A DNA stretch of 10,519 bases, taken from NCBI GenBank assembly GCA_020433785.1, contig JAGRCC010000501.1, positions 1 through 10,519 on the forward strand. Direction: 5' to 3'. Positions 1-7,347 of the stretch are shown here, in pieces. The notes beneath the pieces are model-generated. The model worked only from the letters and a program-made list of their open reading frames with translations, was not told the DNA's origin and did no database searches. The DNA comes from Anaerolineae bacterium (GTDB taxonomy: Bacteria > Chloroflexota > Anaerolineae > 4572-78 > J111). Both the position numbers and the translations under genes were made by a program. Each line of letters starts with the position of its first letter. Position 1 is the stretch's first letter.

Positions 1-285
1 TAAAGTATATTTCCCCTGAAAGTTATTTTGTTAGGATAGGTTTGTCATGTGAATTGAGAGAGGCGGTCTGGAGTCTTTTTCCAGCGGCTTTATGGTTCAC
101 ATTTAAAGTTTGATTTGAATTGCCACTCCATCCTAAACATAAAGGAGGTGAGCTTCGACAATCAACCCGATTTGATCGCTATTGCCTGACATCTACTACA
201 GAGCATAGAGTTGACGCTAAAACGTTAATTCTCCGAAAAAGTGACTTACTCAACAAAGGCTTATTAACAAGGAGGAAAGTTTATT
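1..285 (+). other. Leader region upstream of the ABC importer operon
   Basis: No gene could be supported here. The stretch is AT-rich and contains a weak hairpin (arms 68-72 and 80-84), an isolated perfect Shine-Dalgarno sequence (141-151) and the true ribosome binding site of the next gene (AAGGAGG, 269-275, 10 bases before the ATG). The promoter of the operon should lie here, but no -35/-10 pair is convincing. TTGATT at 110-115 with TAAACA at 134-139 (18-base spacer) is the best weak candidate. TTGACG at 211-216 has no -10 partner. Confidence 0.5.
141..151 (+). promoter_or_regulatory. Orphan full-length Shine-Dalgarno sequence in the leader
   Basis: The bases AAAGGAGGTGA are an essentially complete complement of the 16S rRNA 3' end. 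No ATG, GTG or TTG lies 5-10 bases downstream. The only start is a GTG inside the motif itself (148-150), which opens a 13-codon frame ending at TGA 187-189. The motif may load ribosomes for a leader peptide, act as a standby site, or pair with other leader RNA. The role is unknown. Confidence 0.35.
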
Positions 286-1989
286 ATGAAGAAGCCTCGA
301 ATTTCTGAAAAGTATATGGAAAAGGTTCATCCGGCTATTCCAGATGCTTACCAGAAATTAAAGCAAGGCCGTATTAGCCGCCGCGAATTTATGCGGTTTG
401 CCACTCTATTAGGATTGTCGGCCGGCGCGGCGACCATCGCCGCCCAATGTGGCGCTCCGGCTCAACCGGCTGCCCCACCTGCCGAAAGTGGCGGCGCAGC
501 TGCCCCGACGGAAGAAGGCGCTGCTGCCAGTGGCGCGATCAAGCGCGGCGGAACTTGGACCAGTTCTATGGAGCTTCAACTGCTTGATCACCCGGCCCGC
601 CTTTCGTGGGTTCAAGGGGCCAATATCGTTCGTCAAATTAATGAATATTTGACCGAAACCGGCTCCGACAACATTACTCGACCCTACTTGCTAGATCGTT
701 GGGAAGCCAGTGAGGATGTTAAAACCTGGGATCTCTTCCTGAAGCAAGGCGTTACCTTTAACAATGGCGATGCATTTACCGCCGATGATGTCATGTTCAC
801 CTTTGGTGAGTGGCTGAATCCGGATGTCGGCTCATCCATGCTGGGGCTTCTCTCCTATCTGAGCGGTATTCAAGACGTTGAAAAGGTCGATGACTATCAT
901 ATTCGACTGAATCTGCAGACGCCGAGTATTAGCGTGCCGGAGGATCTGTTCCATTATCCGGGCGTTGTGCTGCATCGCAATTTTGAGGGTGATATCATCC
1001 AGCAGCCGATTGGGACCGGCGCCTTCTTGTTGGAAGAGTACGCCGAAGGCGAGCGCGCCGTATTCAAACGCCGGGAAGATTACTGGCGTATGGGTGAAGA
1101 CGGCAGTCCGTTGCCCTACCTGGATCAATTGGTTTACGTCTCCACTGCTAAAGATGCGGGTGTGGCCGCTCTGCAGTCGGGACAAGTTGACTCTTTGTAT
1201 GACCCCCGCCCGAGTGATTATCAGGCGCTAAAAGATGTGCCCGGTCTGACGGTTCGACCGGTCAGTACGGCCCAATGTCTGGTCCTCCGCATGCGAGTTG
1301 ACGTTGAACCTTGGACCGATGTTCGAGTGCGTAACGCACTGAAGATGTGCCAGGATCGAGAGAAAATATTGCAGTTGGCTTACTTTGGCGAAGGGGATTT
1401 ATCGATTGATGCCCATGTCGCGCCGGTTCATCCGGCCTACTGCCCCAAAGATATTCCAGCCTATGATCCGGAAGGGGCCAAGGCGCTGCTGACTGAAGCC
1501 GGTTTCCCGGATGGGTTAACGGTAACGCTAGCCACCAAGAATGACCAGCAAGAACCGGAACTGGCTCAGGCGTTGAAAGAACTGGCCGCCCCGGCCGGTT
1601 TTGATATCCAACTCGATATCACCGATCCCAGCGGCTACTGGGACCGCTGGACCGAGGTTGATCTGGGGATCACCTCCTGGACCCACCGTCCGTTGGACAC
1701 GATGGTGCTGCCCCTGGCCTACATTGGGGAAGCTATCGGCGCCTGGAATGAAACGCGTTGGTCCGATGAAGAGTTCGAAACCCTGCTACGTCAGGCGCAA
1801 GGAACGCTGGACGTTGAAGCCCGCCGCGAAATTATGTGTCAGATCGAGGACATTATGCAAGAGCGAGGGCCTATCGGCAATAGCTTCTGGAAGAGAATAT
1901 GGAATATCACCAGTTCCAAATTCCAAAATATTGAGGCCCACCCCACGGCCTATGACCTCATGTATGAGGTTTGGAAAGATGATGCTTAA
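286..1989 (+). CDS. ABC importer solute-binding lipoprotein, SBP family 5 (peptide/nickel/opine class)
   Basis: Extracytoplasmic binding protein that captures a substrate, probably a peptide or related small molecule, and delivers it to the permeases encoded downstream. The 567-residue length fits the family. Residues 31-36 (SRREFM) form a twin-arginine motif after an unusually long N-region. A short hydrophobic stretch (37-53) and Cys55 follow, suggesting Tat export and lipid anchoring. The lipobox is imperfect, with Gln54 just before the Cys. An Ala/Pro/Gly/Glu-rich linker (56-86) leads to the SBP_bac_5 fold (about 87-560), whose hallmark is seen at 148-172: a W-D-L-F-L-K-Q-G-V-T-F run, then NGDAFTADDV. 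The ATG is supported by AAGGAGG 10 bases upstream. It is the first gene of the importer operon and is followed by a strong stem-loop, which usually leaves more binding protein than permease. The exact substrate cannot be inferred. Confidence 0.93.
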   Translation: MKKPRISEKYMEKVHPAIPDAYQKLKQGRISRREFMRFATLLGLSAGAATIAAQCGAPAQPAAPPAESGGAAAPTEEGAAASGAIKRGGTWTSSMELQLLDHPARLSWVQGANIVRQINEYLTETGSDNITRPYLLDRWEASEDVKTWDLFLKQGVTFNNGDAFTADDVMFTFGEWLNPDVGSSMLGLLSYLSGIQDVEKVDDYHIRLNLQTPSISVPEDLFHYPGVVLHRNFEGDIIQQPIGTGAFLLEEYAEGERAVFKRREDYWRMGEDGSPLPYLDQLVYVSTAKDAGVAALQSGQVDSLYDPRPSDYQALKDVPGLTVRPVSTAQCLVLRMRVDVEPWTDVRVRNALKMCQDREKILQLAYFGEGDLSIDAHVAPVHPAYCPKDIPAYDPEGAKALLTEAGFPDGLTVTLATKNDQQEPELAQALKELAAPAGFDIQLDITDPSGYWDRWTEVDLGITSWTHRPLDTMVLPLAYIGEAIGAWNETRWSDEEFETLLRQAQGTLDVEARREIMCQIEDIMQERGPIGNSFWKRIWNITSSKFQNIEAHPTAYDLMYEVWKDDA

Positions 1990-1999
1990 TTAGATGAAC

Positions 2000-2038
2000 A
2001 AAGTAACGGCTTGCGGCAAATCGGCAAGCCGTTACTTT
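2000..2038 (+). terminator. Stem-loop after the binding-protein gene (partial terminator or mRNA stabiliser)
   Basis: A perfect 15-bp inverted repeat (arms 2000-2014 and 2024-2038) encloses a 9-base loop, starting 10 bases after the stop codon. Only a short T run (TTTAT) follows, so termination is probably partial. In ABC import operons such structures commonly sit between the binding protein and the permeases and set unequal expression. A second small GC-rich hairpin (CACCCG/CGGGTG, 2115-2129) lies nearer the permease gene. No convincing internal promoter was seen in 2039-2179. Confidence 0.7.
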
Positions 2039-2179
2039 ATAATATCTGCCCCTGTTACCTCAGTCATCTGAGATGCGGTTCGCTGCATTTTACGATAACA
2101 ACCAAGCACTACGCCACCCGCAGCGGGTGTTCAATCATATGTATCCAGTAATGGTTTGACGACCTCAAGGAGAAACGTT

Positions 2180-3478
2180 ATGGCTCGATTTATCATACGG
2201 AGTTTAGTTTCAACCGTTATTACCTTGCTCATCGTATCTGTGGCCTTATTCCTGCTGTTGGAAGCCGGCAGCGGCGATATAACGGTGAAAATATTAGGGG
2301 TCTTTTCGACTCCAGAGCAGCGGGCCTCTTATCGTAATCAGTTGGGGTTGGATGATCCGGTCTACCTGCGCTATATCGATTGGTTGATTGGTAATGAATG
2401 GCGTGCTGAGCGACAGGTTGGCCTCGATTTAGTCACTGTGGAAAATCCGCAAACCGGTGAGGATACGTGGTGGGCCGATGTCGATGGTCAACTGGTCCGC
2501 TGGTCACTGGAGGATGGTCAGTTATTAAAATTGACCCGGCAGGAAGATGGTTCAACCGTAGCCAGCCCGGCTGACGCCATTTGGGCCGTTGATGCGAATG
2601 GGCAGGAAAGCTTTTGGGGGGTAGACGACAAGAACAACGCGGTGAAATGGGTGCGAGGCGAAGGAGCCGAAGTCTGGGTTTTGACCAAGGCCGGGCTGCG
2701 TAAAGAAGGCGACGGTCCGCAAGATTACATTCCTTTGCGTAGGGGACTCATCCGGGGGGATGCCGGTAGATCACTGCAATATGGTCGTCCGGTGTCGTTA
2801 ACATTGTGGCCCCGGGTGCGTAATACCCTCGTTTTGGCTGGCGTGGCGTTTCTGGTCGTGATGCCCTTGGCCCTGGTGTTTGGCATCATCGCCGGGATTA
2901 ACGAAGGCCGTCCGATCGACCGGTTTATTTCGGTGACCAGCTTAGGCGCCACCGCCACGCCTGAGTTTGTGACCGGTATCTTCTTGATCATGATCTTTGG
3001 CATCTGGCTGCAATGGCTGCCGGCTGTGGCGATCTTTACCAGCGCCGATGCCGTTTTTGAGAATCCGCTGTTACTGGCCCTGCCGGTAATGACCTTAACG
3101 GCTGTAGAGCTAGGTTACGTCATCCGTATGACGCGAGCCAGTATGGTCGAAGTCATGGGGTCGCCTTATATTCGGACGGCCATTCTAAAGGGAATGCCTT
3201 ATTGGCGGGTGGTCATTCGGCATGCCGTTCGAAACGCCCTAATGGCGCCAATCACGATTATCATGCTGCACGTCAATTGGCTGATTGGTGGGGTCGTGGT
3301 CGTTGAAGCCATTTTCGGCTATCCGGGCTTGGGTAAATATATTTATGATGCGGCCATCTTCGGTGATGTCAACGCGGTTGAGGCCGCGGCGATGGTGACG
3401 GTTATCATTGCCGTGCTGACCCGCATTATTGGTGATTTGGCGTATACCTTCCTTAACCCCCGTATTCGATACGCCTAA
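2180..3478 (+). CDS. ABC importer permease, DppB-like, with a large extracytoplasmic insert
   Basis: Inner-membrane channel subunit pairing with the permease at 3595-4524. With the ATG at 2180 (AAGGAGA 6 bases upstream) it has 432 residues, against about 310-340 usual for the DppB family. Residues 8-28 are the first membrane helix, followed by the family-typical segment around LGLDDPVYLRYIDWL (55-69). The normal sequence resumes at LIRGDAGRSLQYGRPVS (190-206). Further helices lie near 215-240, 262-284, 296-317, 355-378 and 402-426. The cytoplasmic EAA coupling loop, which contacts the ATPase, is at 324-357 (YIRTAILKG then RVVIRHAVRNAL). Residues about 74-187 are extra and lie in the first external loop. 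A TTG at 2156 is in frame but has no ribosome binding site. Family is certain; substrate is unknown. Confidence 0.93.
   Translation: MARFIIRSLVSTVITLLIVSVALFLLLEAGSGDITVKILGVFSTPEQRASYRNQLGLDDPVYLRYIDWLIGNEWRAERQVGLDLVTVENPQTGEDTWWADVDGQLVRWSLEDGQLLKLTRQEDGSTVASPADAIWAVDANGQESFWGVDDKNNAVKWVRGEGAEVWVLTKAGLRKEGDGPQDYIPLRRGLIRGDAGRSLQYGRPVSLTLWPRVRNTLVLAGVAFLVVMPLALVFGIIAGINEGRPIDRFISVTSLGATATPEFVTGIFLIMIFGIWLQWLPAVAIFTSADAVFENPLLLALPVMTLTAVELGYVIRMTRASMVEVMGSPYIRTAILKGMPYWRVVIRHAVRNALMAPITIIMLHVNWLIGGVVVVEAIFGYPGLGKYIYDAAIFGDVNAVEAAAMVTVIIAVLTRIIGDLAYTFLNPRIRYA
2399..2740 (+). other. Inserted extracytoplasmic domain within the DppB-like permease
   Basis: Permease residues about 74-187 separate two segments that are nearly adjacent in ordinary DppB proteins. 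The insert is hydrophilic, has no membrane segment and is rich in Trp, Asp and Gly. Two imperfect repeats about 38 residues apart share a W-x(4,5)-GQ-x3-W-x3-D-x(4,5)-K pattern: W98/GQ103/W108/D112/K117 and W135/GQ141/W146/D150/K156. A possible third, weaker unit surrounds W166. The pattern suggests short beta-hairpins. Between the first and second helix it would face outward, where the binding protein docks. Confidence 0.6.
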
Positions 3479-3497
3479 CATCGCCAGGTTGCCAAAC

Positions 3498-3520
3498 AGA
3501 ACAAATCAGCGATTTGTTCT
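3498..3520 (+). repeat. Small perfect hairpin between the two permease genes
   Basis: AGAACAAATC (3498-3507) and GATTTGTTCT (3511-3520) form a 10-bp perfect inverted repeat with a 3-base loop, 19 bases after the first permease stop. No T run follows, so it is not a classical terminator. It may be an RNA processing or stability element, or an operator. The rest of the gap (3521-3582) is A/C-rich, poor in G and probably unstructured. Confidence 0.5.
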
Positions 3521-3594
3521 ACTGTACGAATCAACTAAATCAACGACTTAACTATCTAACCAACCATCCAACCAAGTATGAGAAGGAGAAAGAT

Positions 3595-4524
3595 ATGGCA
3601 GTAGCACAACCAACTGCAGGCGCAGTTCCCGTACAAGGTCCATCGCGCTGGGCCAAACTGTGGAAGAGCCTCTCGATTATTTTCGAGTCACGGATTGCGA
3701 CGGTGGGCATGGCTCTGGTTCTCTTCTGGGTGGTCTTGGGGCTGATTTCTCTCGTCTGGACCCCCTATCCGCCTAATGCTTCAGACTTCGCTCAAAATCT
3801 ACCGCCCAACAGTACCAATTGGTTAGGCACCGATCACCTGGGCCGCGACGTTCTATCGCGGTTAATGGTAGGAACCCAGGTTATTCTGCTTAAAACCCGG
3901 CTGCCTTGGGGTGGATTGGTTTTTCCCATTGGCGTGGCCATTTGGGGCGTTATCGGCTCGGTGTTGGTGGGATCATTTTTGGGCCTCAATGCCGGTTATC
4001 GCGGCGGTTGGTGGGATCAGGTGACGATGCAATTTCTTGACGCGTTGATTGCGTTTCCGGTCATCGTACTTTATCTGGTGGTTATTGCGGCCTTGGGCCA
4101 GGGTGATCTGGTGGTCATCTTGGCGATTACCGTCACAGGCGCGCCAGGGGTCGCCCGTTTGGTGCGTAGTTTGGCGCTCGATATCAAAACCCGTGACTAC
4201 ATTCGGGCCGCCGAGACACGCGGTGAAAGTGCGTGGTACATCATGTTTGTCGAGATTTTACCTAACGCACGCGGGCCACTGCTGGTTGATTCGATGCTGC
4301 GCGTGGGCTATGCCATCTTTGCCATCGGTACACTGGGCTTCTTGGGCATCGGTCTGCCGCCACCCGACCCTGATTGGGGGACGATGGTTAATGAGGCGCG
4401 CAAGAACATTTTTACAAACCAATGGGCCGTAATCTGGCCATCCCTGGCCATTGCTTCGCTGGTCATTGGGTTGAATTTGTTTGCCGATGGTTTACGTGAA
4501 GAATTAACACGCTATCAAAAGTAG
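3595..4524 (+). CDS. ABC importer permease, DppC-like
   Basis: Second membrane channel subunit of the importer, 309 residues from the ATG at 3595 (AAGGAG 6 bases upstream). The longer in-frame reading from 3514 would cross the hairpin at 3498-3520 and adds a non-conserved, polar 27-residue tail, so it was not used. A short Pro/Ala N-terminus precedes the first helix (about 34-55). The DppC hallmark LGTDHLGRDVLSRL is at 77-90. Further helices lie near 108-131, 148-168, 173-192, 238-254 and 278-296. The EAA loop runs 201-230 (DYIRAAETRG then EILPNARGP). The protein ends with the usual NLFADGLREEL. The loop just before the second helix (about 98-112, with LKTRLPW) looks several residues longer than typical. 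The stop codon overlaps the ribosome binding site of the ATPase gene, so the two are translated together. Confidence 0.93.
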   Translation: MAVAQPTAGAVPVQGPSRWAKLWKSLSIIFESRIATVGMALVLFWVVLGLISLVWTPYPPNASDFAQNLPPNSTNWLGTDHLGRDVLSRLMVGTQVILLKTRLPWGGLVFPIGVAIWGVIGSVLVGSFLGLNAGYRGGWWDQVTMQFLDALIAFPVIVLYLVVIAALGQGDLVVILAITVTGAPGVARLVRSLALDIKTRDYIRAAETRGESAWYIMFVEILPNARGPLLVDSMLRVGYAIFAIGTLGFLGIGLPPPDPDWGTMVNEARKNIFTNQWAVIWPSLAIASLVIGLNLFADGLREELTRYQK

Positions 4525-4534
4525 AGGAGATGAT

Positions 4535-6649
4535 ATGGCCAGAACAAATGGAAAAATTCCGGGCGGTCCGGTACTAAGCGTCGAGGATTTGGCCGTTGCT
4601 TATAAAATTAGAGGCGGTGAAATTGAAGCCGTGCAGGATGTCACCTTTGATATTCAGCGCGGTGAAGCCCACGGTATTGTCGGCGAGTCCGGCTGTGGTA
4701 AGAGTACGGTCACTTGGGCCATTCTCAACTTTTTGGGCGCTAATGGTTATGTGAAACGGGGGGGCATCAAATTTCTGGGCCAGGAGTTAGTCGGTAGAAG
4801 CAGCGAGGAGTTACGCCGGCTGCGTGGTGACCAGATTGCCATGGTTTATCAAGACCCGATGCAAGCGCTCAACCCCTCGATGCGACTGGGTGATCAAATG
4901 AAAGAGGTGCTGACTGTCCACCGGGGCTTGAGCGACAAAGAGGCCGAACAACGCTGTATCTCTATGCTGGAACGGGTTTACATGCCCGACGCCGCCAACG
5001 TGATGAATCGTTTTCCCCACCAAATTTCCGGAGGGCAGCAGCAGCGGGTAGTCATCGCGATGGCGCTGCTCAACAACCCGGCCTTACTGATTATGGACGA
5101 GCCTACGACGGCGCTCGACGTGACCGTTGAAGCAGCGGTGCTCGATCTGATTGCCGAACTACGCCGCGATTTTGACACCGGTATTTTGTTTATTAGCCAC
5201 AATCTGGGTGTGGTTGCCCGCGTTTGTAATAAAGTGGGGGTGATGTACGCCGGCGAAATGGTCGAGGTGGCTTCAACCGAAGATATCTACAAAAATCCGC
5301 AGCATCCCTATACTCAGGGATTGATTCGCTGCGTTCCTAAACTCGGCTCCGACAAAGCCAGCAGTATCCTCTACCCCATTCGCGGGCGTGTTCCCCCGCC
5401 CAACAATCGTCCGCCTGGTTGTGTCTACGGCCCGCGCTGTGATTACTTCCGTGATCGCTGCCGTGAGGAGCGGCCCGAACTGCGGACGTTGGCTAACGGC
5501 GTTCAAGTGCGCTGTCACTTTGCCGAAGAGATCGACCCGGCCCAATGGCAGCCGTCCGATGATCTTCTGCCGCCCAAGATTAGGCAGAATGGAGGCGAAG
5601 AAGAATACATCATTCAAGTTAACGATCTGAAGAAGTATTATGAAGTGCAGGGTAGTTCCTTGAAAGATGTGTTTGGCATGAGCGAACCGCGCTATGTGAA
5701 GGCGGTTGAAAATGCCAGCTTCAATGTGCCTAAAGGCAAAACGTTGGGTATTGTCGGCGAATCGGGCTGCGGCAAAAGTACCTTGATTAAGACCATCATC
5801 GGTTTGGAAGACAGCACGTCCGGCAAGGCCGAATTTTTGGGTCTGGACATTACCGGCGATTTAACCACCCGCACTGAGCAGTTGATTCAAGAATTACAGA
5901 TGGTTTTCCAAAACCCCGACTCGACCATGAATCCCTCCTACACCGTTGGGCAGCAGATTGCCCGGCCGATGCTGCGGTTTGCGACCGTGCCGAAAAACCA
6001 GGTGCGCAGTGAAGTTATCAAGCTGCTGAATTTAATGCGTCTGGGGGCTAACTATTTCGACCGGCTGCCTCGCCAACTCAGCGGCGGCGAAAAGCAGCGG
6101 GTGGGGATTGCCCGCGCTCTAGCCAGCCGGCCCGATCTAGTGCTGTGCGACGAGCCGGTGAGCGCGCTGGATGTGTCGGTGCAGGCCGCCGTGCTTAACC
6201 TGTTGTTGGAAGTGCAGGCCGAGTACGGGACCACCATGATTTTTATTGCTCACGATTTAAGTGTGGTCCGCTTTTTCTCGGATTACGTGGCGGTAATGTA
6301 TTTAGGCCAAATTATGGAGCTCGGCCCGGCTGATGCTATCTATGCCCTGCCGTACCATCCTTATACTGAAGCCCTGCTTTCGGCTGTCCCCATTCCTGAC
6401 CCATCGGCCAAACAGAAACGGATCCGCCTGGAAGGATCCGTGCCTAGCGCTATCAGCCCGCCGTCGGGCTGCCGCTTTAACACGCGCTGTCCGCGCCGGC
6501 ATTTACTGCCGGACGGCGGCAAAATTTGCGAGACGGAAACGCCGCCGTGGCAAGAAGACGAGCGAGGCCATCGCATTTTCTGTCATATTCCCCGAGAAAC
6601 CCTGCTCACCTTTGAGCCGGTTATTCAAACTAAAGAGAGGGCTGTTTGA
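4535..6649 (+). CDS. Fused two-domain oligopeptide-type ABC ATPase (DppD-DppF fusion)
   Basis: Cytoplasmic ATPase that powers the importer; one 704-residue chain replaces the separate DppD and DppF subunits, as in GsiA/YejF-type proteins. Domain 1: Walker A GESGCGKST (50-58), Q-loop Gln106, signature SGGQQQR (165-171), Walker B LLIMDEP (184-190), switch His222. Domain 2: Walker A GESGCGKST (408-416), Q-loop Gln459, signature LSGGEKQR (515-522), Walker B LVLCDEP (535-541), switch His573. Both sites therefore look catalytically competent. Each half ends with the oligopeptide C-terminal extension carrying four cysteines: C296, C302, C309, C327 and C646, C652, C665, C683. A [4Fe-4S] cluster is known in some DppD-type proteins. 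The ATG has AGGAG 5 bases upstream, overlapping the previous stop. The CBS-ACT gene follows after 2 bases. Confidence 0.95.
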   Translation: MARTNGKIPGGPVLSVEDLAVAYKIRGGEIEAVQDVTFDIQRGEAHGIVGESGCGKSTVTWAILNFLGANGYVKRGGIKFLGQELVGRSSEELRRLRGDQIAMVYQDPMQALNPSMRLGDQMKEVLTVHRGLSDKEAEQRCISMLERVYMPDAANVMNRFPHQISGGQQQRVVIAMALLNNPALLIMDEPTTALDVTVEAAVLDLIAELRRDFDTGILFISHNLGVVARVCNKVGVMYAGEMVEVASTEDIYKNPQHPYTQGLIRCVPKLGSDKASSILYPIRGRVPPPNNRPPGCVYGPRCDYFRDRCREERPELRTLANGVQVRCHFAEEIDPAQWQPSDDLLPPKIRQNGGEEEYIIQVNDLKKYYEVQGSSLKDVFGMSEPRYVKAVENASFNVPKGKTLGIVGESGCGKSTLIKTIIGLEDSTSGKAEFLGLDITGDLTTRTEQLIQELQMVFQNPDSTMNPSYTVGQQIARPMLRFATVPKNQVRSEVIKLLNLMRLGANYFDRLPRQLSGGEKQRVGIARALASRPDLVLCDEPVSALDVSVQAAVLNLLLEVQAEYGTTMIFIAHDLSVVRFFSDYVAVMYLGQIMELGPADAIYALPYHPYTEALLSAVPIPDPSAKQKRIRLEGSVPSAISPPSGCRFNTRCPRRHLLPDGGKICETETPPWQEDERGHRIFCHIPRETLLTFEPVIQTKERAV

Positions 6650-6651
6650 TT

Positions 6652-7311
6652 ATGCTAGTAAAAGATGTTATGACTCGCCACCCGATTATGGTCCCGCCGG
6701 AAATGTCTGCCGCTGAAGCAGAGCACATTATGACGGAAAACTTAATTCGCCACCTGCCGGTTGTGGCAGATGGGAAGAAATTGGTTGGACTGGTAACTCG
6801 TCAGCGCTTTGCGTTGAAGCCCGATACAATGGCTAGTTTGAGTGTTTGGGAAATTACGCGGTATCTATCTAACCTCACCGTCCAGAAGATTATGCTCAGT
6901 CTAAAAGCAGGGGAAGTTTATACGATTGACGCTAGTAAAACGGTTGAACAAGCGGCTCGGGTTATGACCGAACACAAAATTGGTTGTTTACCTGTACTTG
7001 ATGAAGATGTGGTTGTGGGGATTCTGTCCGAAATCGATTTGTTACGCAGCTTGCAGGAAATGCTGGGGTTGCCGACTAAGGGGGTGCGAGTAACCATGCG
7101 CATGCCCAATAAAAAAGGGCAATTTGCGACGCTAACAGCGGCCCTGGCTCAACACGATTTAGGGGTAATGGGCATCGGCAGTTTCCCGACGCCGCGCCAA
7201 CCCGGCTATTATGATATGGTCCTTAAAATTCCGGAAGTTACGGTTGAGCAGGTTCGAGAAATATTAAGTCAGATACCTGAGCAGGAGATTGTCAATATTC
7301 ACGAGGAGTAA
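6652..7311 (+). CDS. CBS-CBS-ACT domain protein (AcuB-like architecture)
   Basis: Small cytoplasmic putative ligand sensor of 219 residues. Two CBS motifs (about 1-55, beginning MLVKDVMT, and about 75-135, with the VMTEHKIGCLPV segment) should fold into one Bateman module, which usually binds adenine nucleotides or related ligands. Residues about 144-219 resemble an ACT-type domain (VRVTMRMPNKKGQFATLTAAL, a turn, then YYDMVLKIP), which often senses amino acids. There is no catalytic motif or membrane segment. It starts 2 bases after the ATPase stop, so it is probably translated by coupling and belongs to the importer operon. Start choice is open: the ATG at 6652 is 11 bases after GAGAGG, while an in-frame TTG at 6646 (two extra residues) has 5-base spacing and overlaps the ATPase stop. 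Function in transport control is inference from position. Confidence 0.85.
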   Translation: MLVKDVMTRHPIMVPPEMSAAEAEHIMTENLIRHLPVVADGKKLVGLVTRQRFALKPDTMASLSVWEITRYLSNLTVQKIMLSLKAGEVYTIDASKTVEQAARVMTEHKIGCLPVLDEDVVVGILSEIDLLRSLQEMLGLPTKGVRVTMRMPNKKGQFATLTAALAQHDLGVMGIGSFPTPRQPGYYDMVLKIPEVTVEQVREILSQIPEQEIVNIHEE

Positions 7312-7347
7312 GCGGCATTCACATAGGTGACTGTCACTGATTGATAT

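Noticed and set aside
68..84. CTGGA/TCCAG hairpin as a terminator of an upstream gene
   Set aside because: The stem is only 5 bp and the T run is in its loop, not after the stem.
211..216. TTGACG as the -35 box of the importer promoter
   Set aside because: No acceptable -10 box lies 16-18 bases downstream; that stretch reads CCGAAAAAG.
231..275. CTCC at 231-234 as a switch pairing with either Shine-Dalgarno sequence
   Set aside because: Only about 4 bp of pairing is possible, too little to support a riboswitch-like claim.
120..308. A 62-codon + strand reading frame in the leader
   Set aside because: It begins with TTG at 120 without a ribosome site, has no recognisable protein character and runs into the start of the binding-protein gene, which has a strong ribosome site.
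1601..1993. A 130-codon + strand frame within the binding-protein gene
   Set aside because: It is an alternative frame of a confident gene, with Arg/Pro/Trp-rich composition typical of a frame shadow.
2156..2179. TTG start giving an 8-residue longer DppB-like permease
   Set aside because: AAGGAGA lies between this TTG and the ATG at 2180 with correct spacing, so the ATG is the start.
3514..3594. ATG-like extension of the DppC-like permease to 3514
   Set aside because: It begins inside the hairpin arm, has no ribosome site, and encodes a non-conserved polar tail. The ATG at 3595 has AAGGAG.
6302..6576. Overlapping - strand frames opposite the ATPase 3' end
   Set aside because: They mirror codons of the second ATPase domain, whose motifs are complete. 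No ribosome sites or family features were seen.
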